A stretch of DNA of 64,000 nt from Clostridia bacterium (GCA_017464305.1 JAFUDS010000024.1:124001-188000), one strand, 5' to 3'; counted from the stretch's first letter, positions 18,068-25,615 are shown. Program-made: numbers and translations. Notes: generated by a model from the sequence alone, not told the origin.

Positions 18068-18736
18068 CTATTTGTTTCCGCTGACCTTGTCCATAATCTC
18101 TTTCACCAGATAATGGACGGTGCAGCCTGGATAAGCTTCCGATGGCTTCTTCCCATCCTCCAAGGCTCGTGCCAGGTTCCGTTCCGCAAGTCGGAACGCA
18201 GTATCGAAGTCCCCGTACTGCACGAGCTTTCTGTAGACTTCCTCATCATTCTTCTGGTACAGCTGCCCGGTCACTTTTTCAAAGCGGTCTGCGAAACGGC
18301 TGCAGCAGGTCACGGAATCCGGAATATTTGGCATCTCCCCAAAGTAAGCAAACATCCAGATCTCAAAACAGGGATTGGACCATCCGGCATGGATGTCGTT
18401 CCTTTCCGCCTCCCGTATGATCCCGTCAAAATCCTTCACCTGGTCGCGGTCAAAAACAATCCACGGGATTCTCTGCTGCGCCTGCGAGCTGCAAAGCTCA
18501 ATGGTACGTTCCACCAGGTTGTAGGTGGTTTTGGCTTTTTCAACCTTGATGACGATCCTGTCCCGGATTTCAAGGGGAATGCTGTTCTTCAGCCCTTCAA
18601 AGTAGTTCTTTTCGGTTTCCTCAGTGTCCGTCACGATCAGGTAATAACCCAGAATCGGCTCCCTGGTCGCATACCGGGCATTGCGGTCTCTGCGCTTACC
18701 CGCCCGGCCGCCGCTGTTTTTTCCCTTACTCGGCAT
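18068..18736 (-). CDS. rloB: RloB-family protein (TOPRIM-like, AbiL/Rlo defence)
   Basis: A 222-residue protein with a very basic start (KGKNSGGRAGKRRDRNAR) and the RloB pattern: YYLIVTDTEETEKNYFEGL supplies the acidic residue after the first strand, WIVFDRDQ the Asp-X-Asp pair, and NPCFEIWMFAYF the conserved NPxFE(I/L)W segment. This arrangement resembles the TOPRIM fold, so a nuclease role is plausible. It overlaps rloA by 11 bases and is translated with it. RloA/RloB pairs occur near restriction-modification loci and correspond to the lactococcal AbiLi/AbiLii abortive infection system. No restriction genes are in this window. Confidence 0.85.
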   Translation of the reverse strand: MPSKGKNSGGRAGKRRDRNARYATREPILGYYLIVTDTEETEKNYFEGLKNSIPLEIRDRIVIKVEKAKTTYNLVERTIELCSSQAQQRIPWIVFDRDQVKDFDGIIREAERNDIHAGWSNPCFEIWMFAYFGEMPNIPDSVTCCSRFADRFEKVTGQLYQKNDEEVYRKLVQYGDFDTAFRLAERNLARALEDGKKPSEAYPGCTVHYLVKEIMDKVSGNK

Positions 18737-20012
18737 CTTCTCCGCTCCTTCCCAGCATGACCAGCGGCTTCAGTGCCGGTATTCCTCCATAGCTGCCCAC
18801 AAGATAGTTCTTGGCAAGAGCCTCATTCCTGCGGATCTTCTTTCCATCTTCATCCTTGAATTCAGCAACGGAATACAGCGTGGAGATGCCGTCCCGATCC
18901 TTATCCGTAACCCACAGCTCATCCCTGCGGAGCAAATCATTGGAAAACTGCCATACATCATGGCTCGTCAGAATCAGCTGTGCATGGTTGACGTTGATTT
19001 CCGGCGTCAGGAAGGTCAGGATGATGTTCCGCACCAGAAGCGGGTGGAGCCTGTCGTTCAGTTCGTCGATGAACATGACACTGCCATGATCCAGGACATA
19101 CTTCAAAGGTTCATATAGGGCGAGCATCTTCCTTGTCCCACTTGACTCGTTACCGAGGAGAATACTTTGCTTTCCGCTCCCGTCTGCTAGTCTATGAATC
19201 GTGTGAACCACATAGGACTTGCCCAGTATCTCTTCATCTGATCTCTTGACCTCTTCGATCTCGAAATCCACAATGGACTCGTCAAAGGAAGAAATAAAGC
19301 GTATGACATTTTCCTGTACAGTCCTGTCGGTAACAAAACCTGTGGGAAGGTCGCTTGCCCTGGAGAACTCTTCTCCCAGAGTTGCCAGATGAACTGTCTC
19401 AATGTTGGCAAACCAGTCATAGACTGCAGTCAGCTTAGCAATGTTCAGCTTCGCACCGAGGGAAACGATCAACGTTTCCTTTTGGAGTGCTTCCTTAAGG
19501 TTCTCTATAGCCTTCTTGGGAAGCCCGTCAACTTCCAGTTCTTCGCCCTTCTTGCGGTAGAAAATGACGCGGTAGTCTGTGCGTGCGGTCTTCGCCTTGG
19601 AGTACAGCCACTCTTCTAGTATTTCGGAACCTTGGATTACAAAGCCATACTGATAGGTTCTTTCCCGACCGTCTGAATTGTCCACATAGAAAACTTCAAA
19701 CTCAGATGGAGCAGACCGGCTTTCCCTGTCAAAAAGATAGGGTGTTACCTGTTGGATCTCGCTATTCTTCCTGCTGCTGTTCCCGCCATAGGAAAACGAG
19801 TTCACCACATAATCCTTCATGAAAGAGAAGGCTACGTACATATTCGATTTGCCGCTGGCATTTGCCCCATAAATCGCTGCTACAGAAAGCAACTTATCAC
19901 CGCCGATCTCAACAACGTGGGACGGATGTTCCGAGATTTTGGTGGCCGTCAAATCCAGGGATACTTCATCCCGGAACGACTTGAAATTCCTGAAATTAAA
20001 TTGAATCAGCAT
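18726..20012 (-). CDS. rloA: RloA-family AAA ATPase (AbiL-like defence)
   Basis: A 428-residue AAA_15/21-type ATPase. The start MLIQFNFRNFKSFRDEVSLDLTA is the usual SMC-like N terminus; Walker A is YGANASGKSN (about 48-57), the signature-like ESSGTRKML lies near 300, Walker B FIDELNDRLHPLL near 325 and the switch TSHDVWQF follows. Proteins of this type pair with RloB, the next gene. It is likely the sensor or motor half of a phage-defence pair. A GGAGG box is 8 bases before the ATG, and a TTGATT-16-TATAAT promoter is directly upstream. Walker B reads DELND where DEIDN-like versions are common. Confidence 0.88.
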   Translation of the reverse strand: MLIQFNFRNFKSFRDEVSLDLTATKISEHPSHVVEIGGDKLLSVAAIYGANASGKSNMYVAFSFMKDYVVNSFSYGGNSSRKNSEIQQVTPYLFDRESRSAPSEFEVFYVDNSDGRERTYQYGFVIQGSEILEEWLYSKAKTARTDYRVIFYRKKGEELEVDGLPKKAIENLKEALQKETLIVSLGAKLNIAKLTAVYDWFANIETVHLATLGEEFSRASDLPTGFVTDRTVQENVIRFISSFDESIVDFEIEEVKRSDEEILGKSYVVHTIHRLADGSGKQSILLGNESSGTRKMLALYEPLKYVLDHGSVMFIDELNDRLHPLLVRNIILTFLTPEINVNHAQLILTSHDVWQFSNDLLRRDELWVTDKDRDGISTLYSVAEFKDEDGKKIRRNEALAKNYLVGSYGGIPALKPLVMLGRSGEDAE

Positions 20013-20035
20013 CTCATCAGCCTCCTTTACGCTCT

Positions 20036-20063
20036 ATTATACTCAAAAGCAAGGCCAAATCAA
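20036..20063 (-). promoter_or_regulatory. Promoter of rloA-rloB
   Basis: TTGATT (20063-20058), a 16-base spacer and TATAAT (20041-20036), 24 bases ahead of the rloA start codon. Confidence 0.8.
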
Positions 20064-20148
20064 CACTCATTTGCAAATGTTCTGCATTTATGTGTGTCTT
20101 TTCCTTGTAAAGCGGTCTATATCTGCCTGAGATGCTTTTCCTTCTGAA

Positions 20149-20169
20149 TTGACTACAAATTGTAGTCAA
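20149..20169. promoter_or_regulatory. Perfect 21-base palindrome upstream of rloA
   Basis: TTGACTACAA, a single central A, then TTGTAGTCAA. The ACTACA/TGTAGT half-sites resemble operators of BlaI/MecI/CopY-type repressors, though the centre is one base longer than in those. It lies between the small membrane peptide gene and the rloA promoter. Confidence 0.6.
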
Positions 20170-20213
20170 ATGAAATTGAAATCCGATAACAGAACCCCGC
20201 AGCATGAACAAAA

Positions 20214-20369
20214 TTACTTCTTTTTTATTTTCCGTATCGCTTCCATCTGCTCCTCATCCTCTACGCCCGTGCGAAATCTCCCGCTGCTATAGATCAGCAG
20301 GATATAACTCACCACAAGCAGGATCACAATCAGAATTCCTAGTGCCGTAGCAATGATGCTCAGCATCAT
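20214..20369 (-). CDS. Small single-span membrane protein, copy 1
   Basis: A 51-residue protein, one strongly hydrophobic segment (IIATALGILIVILLVVSYILLIY, about residues 4-27) followed by a charged tail ending IRKIKKK. It is nearly identical to a second copy at 20645-20800: only a few residues differ (for example MM versus MR at the start and IKKK versus MKKK at the end). An extended frame to a TTG at 20417 exists, but the two copies align only from the ATG at 20369. No good ribosome site is seen. The size, hydrophobicity and tandem duplication are those of type I toxins, but no family match can be claimed. Confidence 0.6.
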   Translation of the reverse strand: MMLSIIATALGILIVILLVVSYILLIYSSGRFRTGVEDEEQMEAIRKIKKK

Positions 20370-20478
20370 TCCGCGATAAAAACCGCAACCGCATAAATCT
20401 TCAATTTTCTCTTGCAATCCACCCAGTGATCAGTTATACTGAACGCGAGCATTAGCTCCTGCAGGTTTTTCCTGCAAA

Positions 20479-20580
20479 AAGCGGTGAGGCCTACCGTCAA
20501 GTGGCACCTATATAAGCAGTGAGGCCTACTGTGAGTGGCACCTATACAAGCGGTGAGTCCTACCGTAAGTGGAAGCGATC
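20479..20580. repeat. Three tandem 33-35-base repeats
   Basis: Copies at 20479-20513, 20514-20547 and 20548-20580 begin AAGCGGTGAGGCCTACCGT or a close variant and continue AAGTGGCACCTATA. Each contains a near-palindrome around GGCC, and there are no unique spacers. The block lies between the two copies of the membrane peptide gene. A hairpin GGCTGTG...CACAGCC with a short T-run follows at 20581-20609. Confidence 0.75.
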
Positions 20581-20609
20581 AAGGGCTGTGGCAGGCTGTC
20601 ACAGCCTTT
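20581..20609. terminator. Possible bidirectional terminator hairpin
   Basis: AAGGGCTGTG pairs with CACAGCCTTT. On the minus strand it lies 36 bases beyond the stop of membrane peptide copy 2; on the plus strand it follows the tandem repeats. The T-run is short. Confidence 0.45.
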
Positions 20610-20644
20610 ATCATTGAAATAACGTCCTGCCACGCCTCCACTCA

Positions 20645-20800
20645 TCACTTCTTTTTCATTTTCCGTATCGCTTCCATCTGCTCCTCATCCTCTACGCCCG
20701 TGCGAAATCTCCCGCTGCTATAGATCAGCAGGATATAACTCACCACAAGCAGGATCACGATCAGAATTCCTACCACTGTCGCAATGATACTCAACCTCAT
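20645..20800 (-). CDS. Small single-span membrane protein, copy 2
   Basis: A 51-residue protein beginning MRLSIIATVVGILIVILL with a single membrane span and the same charged tail (RFRTGVEDEEQMEAIRK, then MKKK) as copy 1. The two genes share about 150 bases at well over 90 percent identity, so the duplication is recent. Copy 2 begins exactly where the rfbD remnant breaks off, suggesting that the duplicated block was inserted there. GAGGATATAAGG provides a weak ribosome site. Function unknown; a toxic peptide, holin-like protein or defence effector are the options I considered. Confidence 0.6.
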   Translation of the reverse strand: MRLSIIATVVGILIVILLVVSYILLIYSSGRFRTGVEDEEQMEAIRKMKKK

Positions 20801-20802
20801 AC

Positions 20803-20888
20803 CTTATATCCTCATAGCCTCGCTTTACCAACTCGATCATCGCATCATGCCCGAGTTGGCCTGTTACCCCTGTTACGAAAACCTTTAT
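20803..20888 (-). pseudogene. rfbD (dTDP-4-dehydrorhamnose reductase) 5' remnant
   Basis: On the minus strand directly downstream of rfbB the frame reads KVFVTGVTGQLGHDAMIELVKRGYE, which matches the Rossmann start of dTDP-4-dehydrorhamnose reductase (MKVLVTGVKGQLGYDV-type). The start codon is ATA instead of ATG, and homology stops after about 28 codons at the membrane peptide copy 2. rfbB-rfbD is the normal order in rml operons. This is a truncated relic. Confidence 0.8.
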
Positions 20889-20980
20889 GCCGTTACCTTG
20901 CCGTGAACCGGCTCCTTATACCATGCTTTCCGCGCCGTTGTCATTCTTTCCAGGTGGCGTGGTTACCTGTTGTGATACGA

Positions 20981-22045
20981 TCACCGATTCTTATACATCT
21001 CAGCATAGTACTGTTGATACGCGCCACTCGTCACTCTCTCCATCCATTCCTGGTTTGCAAGATACCAGTCGATGGTCTTTACGATGCCGACCTCAAAGGT
21101 TGTTTCCGGATACCAGCCAAGGTCAGCCTTGATTTTGGAAGGGTCGATGCCATAGCGCCGGTCATGCCCGAGGCGATCTTCCACATGCTTGATGAGGCTC
21201 TCATTGATGGCTTCATCATGCAGGCGGTCGTGGAGCTGTTGAATAATCGTCTTTACAATGAAGATATTCGGCCGCTCGTTGTGACCGCCGACATTATAGA
21301 CCTCGCCGATCTTGCCACCGGTCGCCACCATGTCAATCGCCTTGCAGTGATCCTCTACATAGAGCCAGTCACGAATCTGCATACCATCACCGTAAACAGG
21401 CAGTTGCTTGTGGTTCTTGGCGTTGTTGATCATCAGCGGGATCAACTTTTCCGGGAACTGATACTGGCCATAATTGTTAGAGCACCTTGTGATGTTCACA
21501 GGCATCCCGTATGTATCGTGGAACGCTTTCACGAAATGATCTGCTGAGGCTTTAGAAGAAGAATACGGAGAATGCGGATTTATCGGCGTCGTCTCTGTGA
21601 AGAAGCCTTCATCGCCTAACGCACCATAAACCTCATCCGTGCTCACCTGAACGTACTTCTTCCCAGCTTTCCATGTCTTCTGCCCTGCGTCATACCAGGC
21701 TTCTTTGGCCCTCTGCAGGAGATTAACCGTGCCCATAACGTTCGTCGTGACGAAAATCTCCGGGTTGGCAATGGATCGATCTACGTGAGACTCTGCCGCA
21801 AAGTTGATGATATAGTCGGGATTGTAATCTGCTATGAGCTTAGCAACAAGGGCGGCGTCACAGATGTTCCCGTGCACAAATATATGACGGGGATCGTCCT
21901 CCAGATCCTTCAGATTCTCCAGGTTCCCTACATAGGTAAGCGCGTCCAGGTCTATAATGCGAATATCAGTGTATTTGGCAAGCATATAGTGGACGAACGT
22001 GGTGCCGATGAAACCAGCGCAGCCGGTCACTAAATAGGTGGTCAT
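20981..22045 (-). CDS. rfbB: dTDP-glucose 4,6-dehydratase
   Basis: A 354-residue extended SDR enzyme converting dTDP-glucose to dTDP-4-keto-6-deoxyglucose, the second step of dTDP-rhamnose synthesis. It shows the NAD motif TGCAGFIG, FAAESHVDRS, STDEVYG, YSSSKASADH (YxxxK) and RCSNNYGQYQFPEKLIP. The start at 22045 has GGGAGGAAG upstream; the frame is open to 22102. Its neighbours are relics (phosphonopyruvate decarboxylase upstream, rfbD downstream) and rfbA and rfbC are not in the window, so a complete rhamnose route depends on genes elsewhere. Confidence 0.97.
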   Translation of the reverse strand: MTTYLVTGCAGFIGTTFVHYMLAKYTDIRIIDLDALTYVGNLENLKDLEDDPRHIFVHGNICDAALVAKLIADYNPDYIINFAAESHVDRSIANPEIFVTTNVMGTVNLLQRAKEAWYDAGQKTWKAGKKYVQVSTDEVYGALGDEGFFTETTPINPHSPYSSSKASADHFVKAFHDTYGMPVNITRCSNNYGQYQFPEKLIPLMINNAKNHKQLPVYGDGMQIRDWLYVEDHCKAIDMVATGGKIGEVYNVGGHNERPNIFIVKTIIQQLHDRLHDEAINESLIKHVEDRLGHDRRYGIDPSKIKADLGWYPETTFEVGIVKTIDWYLANQEWMERVTSGAYQQYYAEMYKNR

Positions 22046-22102
22046 TGTGGTGCTTCCTCCCGGATTATGGTAGGCGATATCGATGGATGAATTAGGCATC
22101 AA

Positions 22103-22745
22103 TCAGAGTATCTTCAAATACTCCATAAAGTTCTGCTTGTTTTCAAGTGCCGTCGTAGTCGGACGTCCTAGATCGTCTCTTGCGCCGATGGAGCATTTCA
22201 CCTCGATCAGGCTCAATTCTCCACGTTCTTTCGCCGCTTCGAGCTCTGCATCAAGCTTCTCAAAGCTGTCAACGCTCGCCGCATACGGATAACCACAAGC
22301 CTTTGCTACGCCGACCAGATCGATGTTTCCTGCGACTGTGGGCATACCACCGACCGTCTCATGCGCGCCATTGTTGATGACCACATGGATCAGATTCTTT
22401 GGCTTATTGCTTCCCAGCACCGCCATGGAACCCATGTGCATAAGAACTGCACCATCGCCATCCACACACCAGATGCGCTGCTCGGGCTTGTTAATCGCCA
22501 CACCGAGAGCAATAGAACTGCTGTGGCCCATAGAGCCTACGGTCAGAAAATCATACTTATGGCTCTGGCCGTTTGCCACACGAGTCTCGAACAACTCACG
22601 ACTTGCCTTACCAGTTGTAGACACTATCGGATCTTCTCCGCTTACCTTGACTATATGCTGAATGATCTCTTCACGGATCATGTGGTTATCGTTCTTATAC
22701 TCAACCTTCGGAGCCTCCGTCAGAGCACCTTTTCGAATTATTGAA
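22103..22745 (-). pseudogene. Phosphonopyruvate decarboxylase remnant (TPP-binding C-terminal half)
   Basis: About 210 codons match the C-terminal half of phosphonopyruvate decarboxylase: STTGKASRELFE, VGSMGHSSSIALGVA, CVDGDGAVLMHMGSMAVLG (GDG...thiamine pyrophosphate motif), VINNGAHETVGGMPT and the C-terminal LGRPTTTA. The N-terminal half of about 170 residues is missing; upstream the frame runs into a GHMP kinase fragment. Full-length enzymes are about 370-390 residues. Phosphonate enzymes occur in surface polysaccharide loci that add aminoethylphosphonate. Inactive as it stands, unless the rest is supplied separately. Confidence 0.85.
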
Positions 22746-22898
22746 ATTGATACGGTTAAAGCCACCATATGACGCAGCGATCTGATCCTGCCATCCACCA
22801 GCTTCATCACAAAGGATTCGTTCCAGATATATTGCCTCATCAGCCAATCTCTTCTTGTCAGCATACTTACCTTTCAATGCATAGAACGCATTTAGCAT
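22740..22898 (-). pseudogene. GHMP kinase fragment (heptose kinase-like)
   Basis: Reading frame LNAFYALKGKYADKKRLADEAIYLER...GWQDQIAASYGGFNRINF matches the central part of GHMP sugar kinases such as D-glycero-D-manno-heptose 7-phosphate kinase, which have LNALYALKG...AIYIE...GSQDQxAAAFGGFN. Only about 52 codons remain. The motif that should precede them is replaced by unrelated sequence at about 22900, and the frame changes to the decarboxylase remnant at about 22742. A remnant created by deletion at both ends. Confidence 0.8.
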
Positions 22899-23511
22899 AT
22901 CTCCTATAAATTTCTAATATTCAGCCTGATCTCAAAATGCCTATTAACACAACGAAACGCTCTAAGGCCAAGCCCTGGAGCTATTCCATTAACACTCTCA
23001 ACTTTTCAAATAGCTGCTTATATCGAACCAACTCTGAATCCGTCTCTTTTATATGTATTCCACCATAGGCAGCCACACTCTGAAAGGTTTGTTTGCTGCC
23101 GACAGCACCATGGACACCCGTCACATTAACCTGCTCTATTTGCTACTCAAGCTATCGTGGGCAACCACCCGGCCTCATCACCTTGATCTCGGTACTTCTA
23201 TAAGCACTCCACTGTAGGCATCGTTTCCCTTCTGTACTCTCCGCCAACAAGAAGCGGTCTCAATGATGTGAATCTCTAATCCCGCTCTTCGCTACTGAAA
23301 CCATAGACAGGAAAAGGTGCAATTTTCACCGTCATCTTGAAGGCTGTATTTCTGCCCGAAACCATAAAGGGTGTAATTCGGAGCGATAGAAATTTTCACC
23401 GTATGCTCCCTTGTCCTCAGTACTTCTTGCCTGAAACCAACGAAGGACGCTCATTTTTGCCGCATACAATTTCTTGTATGAATTACATATTTATGCACTT
23501 TAGTCAGCCTT

Positions 23512-23604
23512 TTATATATCATTTTCTGTATATTCATTCGCCATCGCCGTTGTCTGCCCAGCCGCAACACCCTCGATGCTTTCAGGCAGGAAGAGAATCC
23601 ACAC
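23512..23604 (-). pseudogene. C-terminal tail of a second undecaprenyl-phosphate sugar transferase
   Basis: The minus strand reads VWILFLPESIEGVAAGQTT followed by AMANEYTENDI and a stop. This is the characteristic C-terminal tail of polyprenyl-phosphate sugar transferases (the intact copy at 25616 ends GVLFLPESTKGIEPG). Upstream of it the frame is closed by stop codons, so only about 30 codons survive. Confidence 0.7.
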
Positions 23605-23748
23605 ATTGCAAGAGATTTACTAACGCATGTCTTTAATTGTTCTACCACAACTTATCTTCTTAGCTGTGGCATCCTTCGCAATGATAACCTGACCATTGAT
23701 GCGGATGTGTGATTATTTATACAACTGTCAGCAGAGAATGAGGTCACT

Positions 23749-23771
23749 AAAAAAAGCAGGCTTTCGCCTGC
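23749..23771 (-). terminator. Intrinsic terminator of the ATPase/TOPRIM operon
   Basis: GCAGGC-gaaa-GCCTGC followed by seven T residues on the minus strand, about 80 bases after the stop at 23851. Confidence 0.9.
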
Positions 23772-23850
23772 GAAAACAATCTCTACAAGTCTTGCTGGAG
23801 TTACATGGATTCAAGTTGGACATCCCGCCGCGTACCGGCTTGGTTCAAAG

Positions 23851-24366
23851 CTAAACAATTTTGACCTTTTCCCCATCCATTGATACGAATGAAAATGCCT
23901 GTGGGGGAGTAGTCGCCCATGTTTTAGATAGGTCGAGCTTGTGCCTCTCCATCGCATATCGGCATGAATCCTGCTTCATCTGACAGAATGCAGTTTTGAA
24001 TTCACTGACTGTCGCGCTCCGTGTAAAGTCTTGTACTTTCTTAACGTCTGTAGACCTTTTAAATTCATCCTCAAAATTTAAGACCTGCGCGATTGTCATT
24101 ATCTTAATCTCAGACGCATACTTCTTCACATGTTCGATATTCTTCTTAAGAACATCCGTCTTATTCACATCTGTGTCAAACACAAATACGACAATGGTGC
24201 CTGGATGGACTGCATTGACCCGCTTCCTTGGAATCTCTTCCTGAACGATATTGAATACCTCCACTTTCCCAGGCAACAACCGATAGGGCTGAATCCTATT
24301 CAAGGCTTCAATAAACTGTTTTTCACAGGGCCCTTCTACGAAATATAAACATCTCTTATAGTTCAT
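23851..24366 (-). CDS. TOPRIM-like small protein paired with the AAA ATPase
   Basis: A 171-residue protein. It starts MNYKRCLYFVEGPCEKQFIEAL, where the acidic FVEGxxEKxF segment has the position of the TOPRIM catalytic Glu, and continues to TIVVFVFDTDVNKTDVL with the DxD pair of the TOPRIM fold. The C-terminal half has no named domain. It overlaps the ATPase by 11 bases, so the two are translationally coupled, like the ATPase/TOPRIM pairs of OLD, RloA/RloB (AbiL) and PARIS. It is shorter than AriB or RloB and I could not assign it to either. A nuclease or OLD-like effector role is inference. Confidence 0.65.
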   Translation of the reverse strand: MNYKRCLYFVEGPCEKQFIEALNRIQPYRLLPGKVEVFNIVQEEIPRKRVNAVHPGTIVVFVFDTDVNKTDVLKKNIEHVKKYASEIKIMTIAQVLNFEDEFKRSTDVKKVQDFTRSATVSEFKTAFCQMKQDSCRYAMERHKLDLSKTWATTPPQAFSFVSMDGEKVKIV

Positions 24367-25459
24367 CTGGCCACCCCATATCCAAGTCATCCAAGGCTGA
24401 CAAATCAGGCAGCGTTCCGAACATATCGTTGTCTACAGCGATCCTGACCGAATCGGTGTTCTTCTTCAAAATCATTGAAGCAGGGATGGCCATCACTTCA
24501 CACTGACCTTCTGCGACTTCCTTTTTCAGGAAAGTGAAGGCGTGCTTTGGAAGATTCAAATCCAACATATCCATATTATGCGTCGTAAAAATGAGCTGCT
24601 CATTTTCACCGATGCGTTCCATCATCAGTCCGAAGATGGCTTTCTCTATTTCGCTATGGATATAAGAGAAGTGTTCATCACAGTAATAAAACGTCTTATC
24701 TTTAGAAAGCATGGACGCGAGGAACACAGCAACATCGATTCCCTCCGCCGTACCACTGGACAAAACCTCGCGATTAAGCAGTTTCCCTTCTTGAATCAAT
24801 ATCTCCGTGCCGCGTCGCCGAATGATGAAGGTATCCTTCGCGCCATCCAGCTGATCGATATCCGTCAAGGTTGGATCCAACGTCGAAAGCACAGCGCGCA
24901 TCGTCTTGAGAAGCTCCTTCTTATTCGCTCCGGCCGTGTTCAGCGAAGAGGCAATTTCCGGATACGCAAAACGGGAGCTGATCTCGCCCACACACTTCTT
25001 CAGTCCCAACCGGTTGCCAGAAACCTGATCCGTGAAATCTTGGAGTTTATCTACGCATCGCTCATAAAAATCCAGCTCCCCGATTTCCGCGGCATAATAA
25101 CGAACATCCACGGTACCCTCTTCTTTCCGGATATCCGCGGAAAGCCGATGCATGGTGAACCCTTCATTCACAAAATCAATCTGAAAAGAAGCATGTTCAT
25201 CCGTAGCCATCTCTAACAGCAGCGCATCATTCCCGCTGTTAATATAGCTGCAGATCTTAAGTAGAGCTCTGCCCAAGCTTGTCTTGCCCGTTGCGTTCGT
25301 GCCCATGAGCACATTTACTTTTTTATACCGAAAACGTTCCCGGCCTTCCAGATGCTCCTCTCCAAGAATTGACTTCACCAGCTTCTTAGGGTAGGTGAAG
25401 TTTATGCTAAAATCATCAAAGCCGTATATGCCCTTTAGCTTCAGGTCTAAAACGATCAT
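24356..25459 (-). CDS. AAA ATPase of a two-gene ATPase/TOPRIM module
   Basis: A 367-residue P-loop ATPase of the OLD/RecF-like type. It begins MIVLDLKLKGIYGFDDFSINF, with Walker A MGTNATGKTS (about 55-64), the signature-like LSSGTAEGIDVAVFLAS, Walker B TFYYCDEHFSYIHSEIE and the switch TTHNMDMLDL. The start at 25459 is set by GGAGGAGACG; the frame is open further upstream. It is the first gene of a two-gene operon with its own strong promoter, palindrome and terminator. The layout is that of phage-defence ATPase/nuclease pairs, but the family is not one of the named systems I recognise. It lies inside the disrupted exopolysaccharide operon. Confidence 0.75.
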   Translation of the reverse strand: MIVLDLKLKGIYGFDDFSINFTYPKKLVKSILGEEHLEGRERFRYKKVNVLMGTNATGKTSLGRALLKICSYINSGNDALLLEMATDEHASFQIDFVNEGFTMHRLSADIRKEEGTVDVRYYAAEIGELDFYERCVDKLQDFTDQVSGNRLGLKKCVGEISSRFAYPEIASSLNTAGANKKELLKTMRAVLSTLDPTLTDIDQLDGAKDTFIIRRRGTEILIQEGKLLNREVLSSGTAEGIDVAVFLASMLSKDKTFYYCDEHFSYIHSEIEKAIFGLMMERIGENEQLIFTTHNMDMLDLNLPKHAFTFLKKEVAEGQCEVMAIPASMILKKNTDSVRIAVDNDMFGTLPDLSALDDLDMGWPDEL

Positions 25460-25477
25460 CTCGTCTCCTCCGTTCTC

Positions 25478-25532
25478 ATCATTAGTTCCTCTTCGCAGAA
25501 CTAATGATATCAGGTTGCCCAACAAAAGTCAA
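25478..25532 (-). promoter_or_regulatory. Promoter with inverted-repeat operator for the ATPase/TOPRIM operon
   Basis: TTGACT (25532-25527), a 17-base spacer and TATCAT (25509-25504). A perfect inverted repeat with 10-base arms, ATCATTAGTT and AACTAATGAT, spans 25478-25508 around an 11-base centre and overlaps the -10. This suggests tight repression. Confidence 0.85.
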
Positions 25533-25615
25533 GAGTAATATGGAAACGCTGATTAATTCACATCAGCATCAAGGCATTCTGCTTGCATCGTCCATCTAAA
25601 AGTGTTTTCCTACTT

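Larger units (their letters stand above)
22899..23850. other. Gene-poor decayed region of the polysaccharide operon
   Basis: About 950 bases without an intact gene. It contains a short minus-strand open stretch (stop at 22981, open to 23142; reads VHGAVGSKQTFQSVAAYGG and ends LFEKLRVLME) that looks like the tail of an unidentified gene. Three imperfect plus-strand direct repeats around CTGAAACC/CCGAAACC lie at about 23287, 23349 and 23423. A sugar transferase tail is at 23512-23604 and a terminator at 23749-23771; both are listed separately. Confidence 0.5.

Noticed and set aside
20479..20580. Possible small CRISPR array
   Set aside because: The units are directly adjacent with no unique spacers, only three are present, and there are no cas genes.
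22899..23850. Possible additional genes on the plus strand, including a 99-codon frame at 23337
   Set aside because: No ribosome site, low-complexity composition and partial similarity to a repeat rather than a protein family.
23851..25459. Assignment of the ATPase pair to PARIS, Gabija or Septu
   Set aside because: The ATPase is shorter than AriA and GajA, the partner is not a UvrD helicase or HNH nuclease, and the TOPRIM-like protein is much shorter than AriB.
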